From contig JAFUVT010000029.1 in NCBI GenBank assembly GCA_017477425.1, forward strand, positions 1 through 64,000: a stretch of 64,000 nucleotides of DNA, in the 5' to 3' direction. Both the position numbers and the translations under genes were made by a program. The notes beneath the pieces were generated by a model. The model saw only the letters and a list, made by a program, of their open reading frames with translations, was not told the origin of the DNA and searched no databases. The DNA comes from Bacteroidales bacterium. Its GTDB lineage: Bacteria > Bacteroidota > Bacteroidia > Bacteroidales > F082. Positions 34,841 to 42,730 of this stretch are shown in pieces. Position 1 is the stretch's first letter; each line of letters opens with the position of its first letter.

Positions 34841-37324
34841 ATGGCGCAACAAACCTTTGTCAACCAAAAACTTGACTTTGTCGAGGAACTGGTGCTCTTC
34901 ACCGACTCGCACATCTTTCTCACGGGAAAGGCGGGCACGGGAAAGACCACTTTCCTGAAGAATCTGCCGCTAAAGACCTACAAGCGAATGGTCGTGGTGG
35001 CACCCACGGGCGTGGCTGCCATCAACGCGGGCGGACAGACCATCCACTCGTTCTTCCAACTGCCTTTCGGTCCGCAAGTGCCTGATGCGCAAACCGCTAC
35101 GGCACAACTTCACCGCATGAAAAAGAGCAAGCTCAACCTGATGCGTAGCCTCGACCTGCTCATCATCGACGAAATCAGTATGGTGCGTGCCGATGTGCTG
35201 GATGCCATCGATGCAGTGCTGCGCCGCGTGCGCCGCTCGCAGAAGCCCTTCGGCGGCGTGCAACTGCTGATGATTGGCGATGTGCACCAACTGGCGCCCG
35301 TGGCCAAGCCCGAGGAATGGGAGGTGCTTGCACCTTATTATAATACGCCTTACTTCTTCGGCAGCCTCGTGCTACAAAAAACGCCCTACGTCTGCGTGGA
35401 ACTGGAGCACATCTACCGCCAGCACGACGACGACTTCATCACCTTATTAAATAAGGTGCGCAACAACCTGATGGACGCGGAATGTGTGCGCCTGCTCAAC
35501 ACGCGCTTCAAGCCAGGTTTCGTGCCCAAGGACGACGAGGGCTACATCACCCTAACCACCCACAACTACCAAGCCGACCAAATCAACGAGAGCAAACTGG
35601 CGGCCATCAAGGAGAAGCCACTGCACTTCAAGGCGGAAATTCAGGGCAACTTCCCCGAAAACACTTATCCGACCAAGGAGGATTTGGAGCTGAAAGTCGG
35701 GGCGCAAGTGATGTTCGTCAAGAACGACCCGACTCCAGAAAAGGCATTTTTCAACGGGAAAATCGGGCGGCTGGTCGGCTATGACGAGAAAGAAGGCACG
35801 GTCACGGTGGAAAGCGACGGCGAGCGCATCACCGTCCCCAAACTGCGCTGGCAGAACATGGAATACGCCATCAACCCTGAGAATCAGGAGATTGAAGAAA
35901 ACGAAATCGGCAGCTTCACCCAGATTCCGCTGCGTTTGGCTTGGGCCGTCACCATCCACAAGAGCCAAGGCCTCACCTTCGACAAACTCATCGTCGACGC
36001 GGGACAAGCCTTCGCCCACGGGCAGGTGTATGTCGCCTTGAGCCGTTGCACCTCATTGGAAGGTTTGGTGCTGAAAACCCGCATCAATTCGTCAGCGTTG
36101 ATTAACGATTTCTCTGTCAATCAGTTTGTTGAAACCCTTCCCGAGAAAGAGCCTACGCAGGAAAAAGTGGACCAGTTGCGACACGAATACGAATTGGAAA
36201 CGATGCTTGAACTCATCGATTTCGACAGCATCCACAAGGATTTCGGCAAGCTGATGAAGGTGATTTACGCCAACGACACCCTGTTTGAAGGCGCGATGAT
36301 CCAAGACCTTTCGCAACGGCGGCAAAAGATTTACGATGAACTTTGCAGTATCGGCATCAAATTCGAAAGCCAAATCAGGAAACTTCACGCCGAATGTCCG
36401 TCGTGCGAGCAAAACCCGACCTTGCAGGAGCGATTAATCAAAGGCGTGGCCTATTTCGACGAGCATCTGAAAGCCATCGCCGTCGGACTTTTCGAACTGC
36501 CCTTCAAGACCGACAACAAGGCTGTGAACGAACAGCTTACGGAAGCGCTGAAGCAACTCAAGGAGGATATTTACCTGAAAGGCTGCTGCTTGGAGGCCTG
36601 CAAAAGCGGCTTCACGATGAAGGAATACCAAAGGACCAAGTCCGTGAAGGCCATCGAGGCGGAAAAGACCGAGAAGAAAAAGGTGGAAATCAAGGACGAC
36701 GTGATGGACAAGAGCCCGCTCTATGCCCGACTGAAGGCCTGGCGGTCGGAGAAAGCCGACGAAATGGATGCCGAACTCTACGCCATCATCCCCAACAAAC
36801 CACTGAAAGCCATCGCACAAGAAAAACCCGTCACTTTGGCGGAACTGAAAAACATCGAAGGAATGGGGCCGAAGCGCGTGAAGGCTTTTGGTCCCGAAAT
36901 CCTCGACATCGTGCTGAAATTCTTGGGACAAGAAGGCATTGAAACCGCCGACATTGGCGAAATGCCAGAAGAACCTGCGAAAACCCCGAAGAAACCCAAA
37001 GGCGAGACTTATCGGCTCACCAAAGAGCTGTTCGACCAAGGAATGACCGCAGAGCAAATCGCCAAGGAAAGAGGTCTGGCCGTCAGCACGATTTTCAGTC
37101 ACTTAGTGCGCTTTGTGGAAAAGGGCGAATTGGAAGCCTCGCAAATCGTTGAAAAAGAAAAATATAACGAAATCCTGGACTATTTCGAATCGACTTTCGA
37201 CCCGAACATCGGCATCGCGAGGGAAGTGCTCGGCGACGAATACACCCACGGCGAAATCAAAGCCGTCCTCGTCGAATTGCAGCGGGAACATTTCTTCGAT
37301 AACGTTCCTAACGAGGAGGATTGA
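34841..37324 (+). CDS. PIF1/RecD-like DNA helicase with HRDC and HTH C-terminal domains
   Basis: About 827 residues. SF1 helicase motifs: Walker A LTGKAGTGKTTFL near residue 28, then VVAPTGVAAINAGGQTIHSFF, Walker B LLIIDEISMVRADV, GVQLLMIGDVHQLAPV, RQHDDDFITLLNKVR and the late motif AVTIHKSQGLTFD followed by VYVALSRCTSLEGL. After about residue 600 come an HRDC-like segment (LYAIIPNKPLKAIAQEKP) and a C-terminal HTH of the RQC type (MTAEQIAKERGLAVSTIFSHL). It would unwind DNA 5'-to-3' in repair or recombination. ATG 34841 fits a TACTTTAG box at 34811-34818; ATG at 34796 or 34823 is possible. Confidence 0.8.
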   Translation: MAQQTFVNQKLDFVEELVLFTDSHIFLTGKAGTGKTTFLKNLPLKTYKRMVVVAPTGVAAINAGGQTIHSFFQLPFGPQVPDAQTATAQLHRMKKSKLNLMRSLDLLIIDEISMVRADVLDAIDAVLRRVRRSQKPFGGVQLLMIGDVHQLAPVAKPEEWEVLAPYYNTPYFFGSLVLQKTPYVCVELEHIYRQHDDDFITLLNKVRNNLMDAECVRLLNTRFKPGFVPKDDEGYITLTTHNYQADQINESKLAAIKEKPLHFKAEIQGNFPENTYPTKEDLELKVGAQVMFVKNDPTPEKAFFNGKIGRLVGYDEKEGTVTVESDGERITVPKLRWQNMEYAINPENQEIEENEIGSFTQIPLRLAWAVTIHKSQGLTFDKLIVDAGQAFAHGQVYVALSRCTSLEGLVLKTRINSSALINDFSVNQFVETLPEKEPTQEKVDQLRHEYELETMLELIDFDSIHKDFGKLMKVIYANDTLFEGAMIQDLSQRRQKIYDELCSIGIKFESQIRKLHAECPSCEQNPTLQERLIKGVAYFDEHLKAIAVGLFELPFKTDNKAVNEQLTEALKQLKEDIYLKGCCLEACKSGFTMKEYQRTKSVKAIEAEKTEKKKVEIKDDVMDKSPLYARLKAWRSEKADEMDAELYAIIPNKPLKAIAQEKPVTLAELKNIEGMGPKRVKAFGPEILDIVLKFLGQEGIETADIGEMPEEPAKTPKKPKGETYRLTKELFDQGMTAEQIAKERGLAVSTIFSHLVRFVEKGELEASQIVEKEKYNEILDYFESTFDPNIGIAREVLGDEYTHGEIKAVLVELQREHFFDNVPNEED

Positions 37325-37528
37325 TTACGGCTCAGGCAACTGCTTCTGCTGCGGCACGATGATGGCGCAAATGATGTAGGCCAGCAAACCGGCACCGCCG
37401 CAGAAAGTGAAGATGACCCATAATAGTCGAATCAAAGTGGGGTCCACTTCAAAATATTCGCCTAACCCTCCGCACACGCCGCAGAGTTTCTTGTCCGCCA
37501 TCGAACGATACAGTTTCTTGTTGTTCAT
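37325..37528 (-). CDS. PspC-domain membrane protein
   Basis: 67 residues: KLYRSMADKKLCGVCGGLGEY, FEVDPTLIRLLWVIFTF, then a hydrophobic helix CGGAGLLAYIICAIIVP. This is a single complete PspC domain, a small inner-membrane protein of phage-shock or envelope-stress responses. The start at 37528 is chosen since the domain begins there and a TACTTTTG box lies at 37556-37563. It is convergent with the helicase gene. Confidence 0.85.
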   Translation of the reverse strand: MNNKKLYRSMADKKLCGVCGGLGEYFEVDPTLIRLLWVIFTFCGGAGLLAYIICAIIVPQQKQLPEP

Positions 37529-37555
37529 TTCGTTGTTGTTTTTGCGTTCAGGCCG

Positions 37556-37563
37556 CAAAAGTA
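37556..37563 (-). promoter_or_regulatory. -7 promoter box for pspC-like gene
   Basis: TACTTTTG on the minus strand, 27 bases before the start codon. Confidence 0.55.
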
Positions 37564-37627
37564 AGTATATTTCCGAAAACGCAGGTTGTTTTTGCGGGAG
37601 GCTTTTGCAATAAACCTCACCACAGTT

Positions 37628-37704
37628 CGGTCGGATTTGCAATCCGACCGTATCGAAAAGGGGATTTGAAATCCCCAATCCAACTTCGCCGGATTGCAAA
37701 TCCG
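37628..37704. repeat. Cluster of three short palindromes
   Basis: Stems: CGGTCGGATT with loop TGC (37628-37650), GGGGATTT with one-base loop (37660-37676), and CGGATT with loop GCA (37690-37704). All share a GGATT core, like the palindromes in queG. They lie in the 345-base gap between pspC and the TPR regulator, which otherwise holds only the two promoters. Confidence 0.7.
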
Positions 37705-37823
37705 TCGAAACGAAGGAGGAAAAAGTTTGTAAACCAAACTTTCAAACCATTGATTATCAACGATTAGATTTTGTAAAAGTTTGTAATGGCGCTGAAATTG
37801 CATTTTTCAGGCATTTTTTGTAA

Positions 37824-37831
37824 TATTTTTG
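37824..37831 (+). promoter_or_regulatory. -7 promoter box for the TPR/HTH regulator
   Basis: TATTTTTG matches TAnnTTTG, 42 bases upstream of the start codon. Confidence 0.55.
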
Positions 37832-37873
37832 CAGTCGAAATCGAAGATTCAACGTAGTTAAAAACATCGGAAA

Positions 37874-39439
37874 ATGACAAACAGAAAAATGAAACGGATT
37901 TCACAAACCATGGCGCTCTTTTTCGGGATGCTCCTGCTGCTGACCGCCTGTCACACGAAAGGCAAGACCGAACGCATGGCCGCCATCGTGGCCGAGGTAC
38001 GCGACGCGTACAAGGCCTACGAAGACATCAGCACGAGGGAGGACATCTTTGAGGCGTACACCTATTTCGTGAAGCACGACGACTTCGCCAACGCCGCGCC
38101 CGCCGCGCTCTACAGCGGCTGCGTGCGCCAAGCCAACAAGGAATACGAGGCCGCCATGAACTGCTACAAAGAAGCCGACCGCTACGGGCGCATGGCGGGT
38201 GACTCGGTCAGTGCGGCCTTCGCGCAATATTATATAGGTGACCTCCTCAACGCGAGCGGCAACGAAGCCGAAGCCATCGCCAACTACAAGGAAGCCGCCG
38301 CGCTATGGGGCGACAGCCTCTCGCGCAAGGCCAAGTGCCTCAACGCCGTAGCTATGATGGACCTCGTCGTCGATGAATACGACAGCGCGTTTGTCTACCT
38401 CAAACAAGCCCTAAACCTTGCCCAAGCTTCCATCGACAAGGTCACTGAAGCCTCCGTTTGGAACAACTATTCCGTTGCCTACCAACTGGTTGACGAATAC
38501 GACAACGCCTTGGACTGCCTGCGGAAATCCGTGCCGTTGGTGGACGAGAAACGCCGCCCCATCGCGCTGCTCAACTTGGCGAAGGTCTATCTGGCCTTGG
38601 GCGAGCGCGATTCGTTGGAATACTATAAGTCGCAGATGTTCAACGCGATGGAAAGGGTGGAATGCAGTCCCGAGACCCAAGCCGCAGTGTACGGCTTCCT
38701 CATCAAGGACGCGCTCGCCGTGGGCGACTACGAAAGCGCCTATCAATTTGAAAAACAGCACGAACAGGTGGCCCTTGACCTCCTCTCCGACCAAAGCCAA
38801 AGTTCCGTCCTCGAAATCCAGAAAAAATACGACTTTGAGGCGCAAGCCAACCAACACAACCGCCAGATGCTCTCGCGGCAACGATGGATTATCGTGTTGG
38901 TCATCGTTTTGTTGGCGGCTTTGGTCGCGGTCACCCTCTTGATTCTCAACGCCTTGAAAAAGAAACGCATCGAGGCGGAAATCAATGCGAACCTTTTGGA
39001 ACTGAAGAAACGCAATGCGCAACAGCAACAGGCGCAAAGTCTGATGCAAGAGCAATTGCAAGCCCAAAGCGAATTGCGCGAACAATACGACGGTCGCCTA
39101 AAAGACGAGTTTTTGCAAAAATGTCACATCATCCGCTGCTTTGAAGTGCTTTCGCACGACCGCAGCAACGCCATGGCCTTCAAGGACTTGGAAAAGTCGC
39201 TCTTCGAGGGCGAAGACCATTGGGCGGGTTTCGAGGCGGCCTTTGAGGGCGTGCATCCAGGCTTCATCGCCTCCATCCGAGAACACTATCCCGACTTGAA
39301 CGATTTGGAGTTCCGCTACTGCCTCCTCTCCCACTTCAAGCTCTCGCGACAGGAATACGCCGACGTGTTGGGGTGCAGCGTCTATAACGTCGACAAAGTT
39401 CGGGCAAGTCTCAACAACAAAATGAAAACAAATGAATAA
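37874..39439 (+). CDS. TPR-repeat membrane-anchored regulator with C-terminal HTH
   Basis: 521 residues. The N-terminus is a signal/lipoprotein-like segment ending LLLTACHTKG. Residues about 60-300 are tetratricopeptide-type repeats (YEAAMNCYKEADRYGRMAGD, AIANYKEAAALWGDSL, DSAFVYLKQALNLAQ, ALDCLRKSVPLV). A transmembrane helix (WIIVLVIVLLAALVAVTLLIL) is followed by a Gln-rich coiled coil and a C-terminal LuxR-like HTH (LNDLEFRYCLLSHFKLSRQ, then EYADVLGCSVYNVDKVR). Bacteroidota use such proteins to pass an envelope signal to DNA. It overlaps or abuts the next gene, so it probably controls its own cluster. Confidence 0.75.
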   Translation: MTNRKMKRISQTMALFFGMLLLLTACHTKGKTERMAAIVAEVRDAYKAYEDISTREDIFEAYTYFVKHDDFANAAPAALYSGCVRQANKEYEAAMNCYKEADRYGRMAGDSVSAAFAQYYIGDLLNASGNEAEAIANYKEAAALWGDSLSRKAKCLNAVAMMDLVVDEYDSAFVYLKQALNLAQASIDKVTEASVWNNYSVAYQLVDEYDNALDCLRKSVPLVDEKRRPIALLNLAKVYLALGERDSLEYYKSQMFNAMERVECSPETQAAVYGFLIKDALAVGDYESAYQFEKQHEQVALDLLSDQSQSSVLEIQKKYDFEAQANQHNRQMLSRQRWIIVLVIVLLAALVAVTLLILNALKKKRIEAEINANLLELKKRNAQQQQAQSLMQEQLQAQSELREQYDGRLKDEFLQKCHIIRCFEVLSHDRSNAMAFKDLEKSLFEGEDHWAGFEAAFEGVHPGFIASIREHYPDLNDLEFRYCLLSHFKLSRQEYADVLGCSVYNVDKVRASLNNKMKTNE

Positions 39440-39443
39440 CAAT

Positions 39444-39854
39444 ATGAAAAACAAGATTTTAGCATTTACAAGCGCTGTAATCATTGCAGTCATTGCCGCT
39501 TCGTGCAGTAAATACCCTGATTTTTACTCGCTCATCGACGACAAGGACAAAATCGACATCAAGGGTTCGCTGATGGGCGGCGACATGAGAAGTCCCAACA
39601 TCGAGGCGGGCTACTTGGGCAAGACGGTCTATGTATACTTCCACGACTACATGGACTACTGCACCGTGACCGTCAGCAACGCGCAGGATTCCATCCTGTT
39701 CCAGGAAGAGACCCCGACTTATCCCAACGCCGAGGTGCGCTACTATATGGGCAACCTGCCGCTGGGACGTTACCATCTCGTCATCAGCGACGGCACCGAC
39801 GAGGCCGAGGGATGGTTCAATAACTTCCGCATCGTGGCGGTCAAACCGCATTAG
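39444..39854 (+). CDS. Small secreted lipoprotein of unknown function
   Basis: About 136 residues from ATG 39444 (an ATG at 39432 overlaps the regulator). The signal peptide ends with lipobox AASCSKY. The mature domain is beta-rich (IDIKGSLMGGDMRSPNIEAG, TVYVYFHDYMDYCTVTVSN, LPLGRYHLVISDGTD), like the small DUF3244-type beta-sandwich domains. It is directly behind the TPR/HTH regulator and likely cotranscribed. Confidence 0.55.
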   Translation: MKNKILAFTSAVIIAVIAASCSKYPDFYSLIDDKDKIDIKGSLMGGDMRSPNIEAGYLGKTVYVYFHDYMDYCTVTVSNAQDSILFQEETPTYPNAEVRYYMGNLPLGRYHLVISDGTDEAEGWFNNFRIVAVKPH

Positions 39855-39905
39855 GAGATTCCAAGATCCAAATTTCAAATTTCAAGATTTCAAATTCAAT
39901 AAGTT

Positions 39906-40499
39906 ATGAAGAAATCAATAATATTCATTTGGCTGATACTACTCGCATTCGGCCTCTGCGCCCAAGAAAAAGGCCAATTCGTGCTTCAGGCTGAGGCTAA
40001 TGCGGGCGTGCTTTTCCACGATTTGTTGAAAGACAATCGAAAAAACCATCCCGAAATCGCCCTTGGAACGGTTTTCGGCTATCAAGTCAGCGAACATTTA
40101 TGCCTGGGCGTTGGCGCCAATATCCGTCAAACTTCAGATGTAGACACTTGGCTGCCCGTGTTCGCCTCGGTCAAGTATCGTTTCAATGGAGGCAATGTCA
40201 GACCTTTTGTAGAGGCTCGTTGCGGCTACGCCTTTTGTTTGTTGGGCTTAGGCTATAAAGGCGGCTATGACAAAGGCAATAGCTATGTGTCGTCGGCCTT
40301 ATGCGAGGGCTTTTATGCCTCCTTGGCAGGTGGCTGTTCGTTAGGACGTTCCGACCTCGGCCTTGGTGTGCAATTCGTCAATATACACACCCACGAAATG
40401 GGGTGGAACATTGCGGGAGAGCCTTTCACATACGAGAGTCAAGACATTAAGCCCGCTGTGTTCGTTAGTTATGCGTATAGATTTTACTTTGGAAAGTAA
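39906..40499 (+). CDS. Outer-membrane beta-barrel-like protein
   Basis: 197 residues with a signal peptide ending GLCAQ at about residue 20. The mature part consists of alternating strands (GQFVLQAEANAGVLFHDLL, IALGTVFGYQVSEHLCLGVGAN, FASVKYRFNGGNVRPFVEARCG) and ends FVSYAYRFYFGK. No specific family recognised beyond a small barrel. It is the third gene of the cluster headed by the regulator. Confidence 0.6.
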   Translation: MKKSIIFIWLILLAFGLCAQEKGQFVLQAEANAGVLFHDLLKDNRKNHPEIALGTVFGYQVSEHLCLGVGANIRQTSDVDTWLPVFASVKYRFNGGNVRPFVEARCGYAFCLLGLGYKGGYDKGNSYVSSALCEGFYASLAGGCSLGRSDLGLGVQFVNIHTHEMGWNIAGEPFTYESQDIKPAVFVSYAYRFYFGK

Positions 40500-40520
40500 A
40501 AATTTAAAATTCAATAGTTT

Positions 40521-41144
40521 ATGAAAATCAAATTAATTCTTCTCGGCTTGCTCGTCGCCCTGGCAATGCCCGCCTTCGCACAGCGCGACACCATCCGAAG
40601 CAACAAAAACGAGTTCAGCTACGGCTACGGACACATGCCTGCCAGCAGCTTCCGCTTCCGTCCAGGTTGCAGGATCTATCCTGAAACGGACAACATCGGA
40701 GCCATTTATGTCACCTACACGCGCCGCCTCACCAAGGTCGTCGGCATTGGCATCACCGCCTGCATCGACCCCATCCATCTCGACTACAACGGTATGGTAA
40801 ACGGCGAATACTCCCCCGTCTGCAAGGTGCGCGAAAACAGCATCGCCATCCTGCCTCACCTGAAAATCAACTGGCTGAACACCAAGTATGTGAACCTCTA
40901 CAGCAAGGTGGCACCCCTTGGCGTGCGCTATTGCACCTACAACCAAAAAGAATTCTTCCCCGACCTCTATGAGGTGACGTCGCCCTTTGACTCCTTCTCC
41001 GACAGGATCGGCTATGCCTACCAATTCACGCCCATCGGCGTGGAGGTTGGCACCAAGCGCTGCGCCGGATTCCTGCAAGTCGGCATGGGCATGGAAGGCA
41101 TGATCAGCATCGGTTTTCGTTACGGACTAAAAGATAAGGAATAA
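40521..41144 (+). CDS. Secreted beta-barrel-like protein
   Basis: 207 residues with a signal peptide ending PAFAQ at about residue 20. The strands GAIYVTYTRRLTKVVGIGITA, ILPHLKINWLNTKYVNLYSKVA, YQFTPIGVEVGTKRCAGFLQ and GMISIGFRYGLKDKE indicate a small outer-membrane barrel. It is 21 bases after the previous gene and 5 bases before the next. Function unknown. Confidence 0.55.
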   Translation: MKIKLILLGLLVALAMPAFAQRDTIRSNKNEFSYGYGHMPASSFRFRPGCRIYPETDNIGAIYVTYTRRLTKVVGIGITACIDPIHLDYNGMVNGEYSPVCKVRENSIAILPHLKINWLNTKYVNLYSKVAPLGVRYCTYNQKEFFPDLYEVTSPFDSFSDRIGYAYQFTPIGVEVGTKRCAGFLQVGMGMEGMISIGFRYGLKDKE

Positions 41145-41149
41145 ACACC

Positions 41150-41710
41150 ATGAAAAGACACTTGATTTATTGCTTGGCCATCATCGCCATAATGACTTCC
41201 TGCGTAAAAGAGCCTACCATCCTTCGCCGACTTCCAGCCGAGGACGCTGCCGCCATTCCCTACCAGAAGGGGCAGACGCTCGACTTCATGAACGAGAACG
41301 GCGACACGCTCACCTTCACCGTCACCTACGACGAGATGAAACCTTTCTCGGAAGACAATTGGAGTTTTAATAACTACGACGCGAAGATGTCCATCATCCG
41401 TCAGCCCTGGTGCTATGCGCGGACGGTGGTGCTTGCTTGCCATACCGATAGCGCTTCCCAGGATTTGATATTCACTGTGATTCCCGAAAAATACCTTTAT
41501 TTCCGATGGAACTACGAACTTGAAATTGTCGACATCAACCTCAATGGCGCAACGGAGACTGTGGAGGTGAACGGCATGACATACGAGAACGTCCGCGTCG
41601 ATTCCCACACCAACCCCACGGGCGAATATTTCCATCTGTGGTACTACAACGAAGAAGTCGGCCTGATTGCCGTCAAGAACCAGAGCCATTCGCTGACGTT
41701 AGTGCCGTAG
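41150..41710 (+). CDS. Lipoprotein, NigD-like beta-sandwich (tentative)
   Basis: 186 residues with a lipobox MTSC (Cys18). The mature part starts with VKEPTILRRLPAEDAAAIPY and has the beta-rich block DTLTFTVTYDEMKPF, IFTVIPEKYLYFRWNYELEI, and YFHLWYYNEEVGLIAVKNQ. The layout resembles NigD-type lipoproteins of Bacteroidota, but the match is weak. It ends the envelope cluster and is convergent with the GreA-Nudix gene. Confidence 0.5.
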   Translation: MKRHLIYCLAIIAIMTSCVKEPTILRRLPAEDAAAIPYQKGQTLDFMNENGDTLTFTVTYDEMKPFSEDNWSFNNYDAKMSIIRQPWCYARTVVLACHTDSASQDLIFTVIPEKYLYFRWNYELEIVDINLNGATETVEVNGMTYENVRVDSHTNPTGEYFHLWYYNEEVGLIAVKNQSHSLTLVP

Positions 41711-41713
41711 TTT

Positions 41714-42730
41714 TTAGTCTTTGATAAAAAGATTGAGATAGTCATCCATTTCAGGGGGCATGGGAAGGTTTTCCTTGGAAACAACCGTGAAAACATAAAC
41801 CAGCTCCCTTTCGGTTTTGGCCTCCCTGATGTATTGCCGCTTCAACTTCGGATTCACGCCTGAAAAGCCAAGCGTTTCCGCCATCTTCCGCTTGAGTGTT
41901 TTCTCCGGCGTTTCGCCAAAGGCCACATGCCACCAGTAAAGTCTTGTGGCCTCGCCCTTGCCATTCATGACATGCAGATGCACGACTGGATGCAGCATCT
42001 TGTTGCCTTGGTGCAATTCCACATACATTGCACGACCAATGATGTTGCCACGCTCGTTGACGACGGGCAAGAACTCGGTGTTATTCACCTCAGGCTCAAA
42101 CCGTTGTGACCCTTGCTCTTCGGGCAATGCGTCAATGGCTTCGGCTTCTGCAAGCGGCTCTTCTTGTGTTATCGGATCGGGGCTTACCTCGATGGTTTTC
42201 CGCGGGCGTCTTCCTGTTGTTGCCATTGTTGTTGTAGGTATGTCATGAACCATCTGTGTGAGTGGCATCGGCTCAAACGACACTGCCTCCACCGTGATTC
42301 TTTCCGAGCTCTTCAACTCGATGACATCGCCCGCCCTTTTCCCAGTCAGCGACTTCGCCAACGGCGAGATGAACGAAATGAGGCCTTTGTTCACATCCGC
42401 TTCGTCCACGCCAACAATCCGCACCACGCGCCCGCCATAGCGCACCCACGCGCCAAAACTCACCTTTTCCTTGTCGGCCTTGGAAAGGTCGATTTCAACC
42501 GCACTATTAATACGGCTAATGAGCAACTTCATCTTTGCCTCGATGAAGTTGCTCATGATGTAATTGTCACCTGCCTTGACGCGCTCAGCTTCAAGGTTTT
42601 TCAGTTCTTCTTTGAGCACGTCAAGACCTTCTTTTGTGACATAGTTGGGCACACCCTCAGGCAGATAAGCCCGCATCGGCACCCTCGGAATCTCTTCCTG
42701 GTCGCCTTCCTTGATGAAACCTCTGCTCAC
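41714..42730 (-). CDS. GreA/GreB-family factor fused to a degenerate Nudix-like domain
   Basis: 338 residues from GTG 42730. The start MSRGFIKEGDQEEIPRVP is the usual N-terminus of Bacteroidota GreA-like factors and overlaps the preceding stop as GTGA. Residues about 20-85 form the antiparallel coiled coil (NYVTKEGLDVLKEELKNLEA), and residues about 90-150 the GreA/GreB C-terminal domain (VSFGAWVRYGGRVVRIVGVDEA, FISPLAKSLTGKRAGDVIEL). After a linker, residues about 215-335 follow Nudix/IDI order (VVNERGNIIGRAMYVELH, HPVVHLHVMN), but the box reads GETPEKTLKRKMAETLG, lacking the central catalytic Glu pair. It is transcription-related by family; the role of the Nudix part is unknown. Confidence 0.65.
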   Translation of the reverse strand: MSRGFIKEGDQEEIPRVPMRAYLPEGVPNYVTKEGLDVLKEELKNLEAERVKAGDNYIMSNFIEAKMKLLISRINSAVEIDLSKADKEKVSFGAWVRYGGRVVRIVGVDEADVNKGLISFISPLAKSLTGKRAGDVIELKSSERITVEAVSFEPMPLTQMVHDIPTTTMATTGRRPRKTIEVSPDPITQEEPLAEAEAIDALPEEQGSQRFEPEVNNTEFLPVVNERGNIIGRAMYVELHQGNKMLHPVVHLHVMNGKGEATRLYWWHVAFGETPEKTLKRKMAETLGFSGVNPKLKRQYIREAKTERELVYVFTVVSKENLPMPPEMDDYLNLFIKD

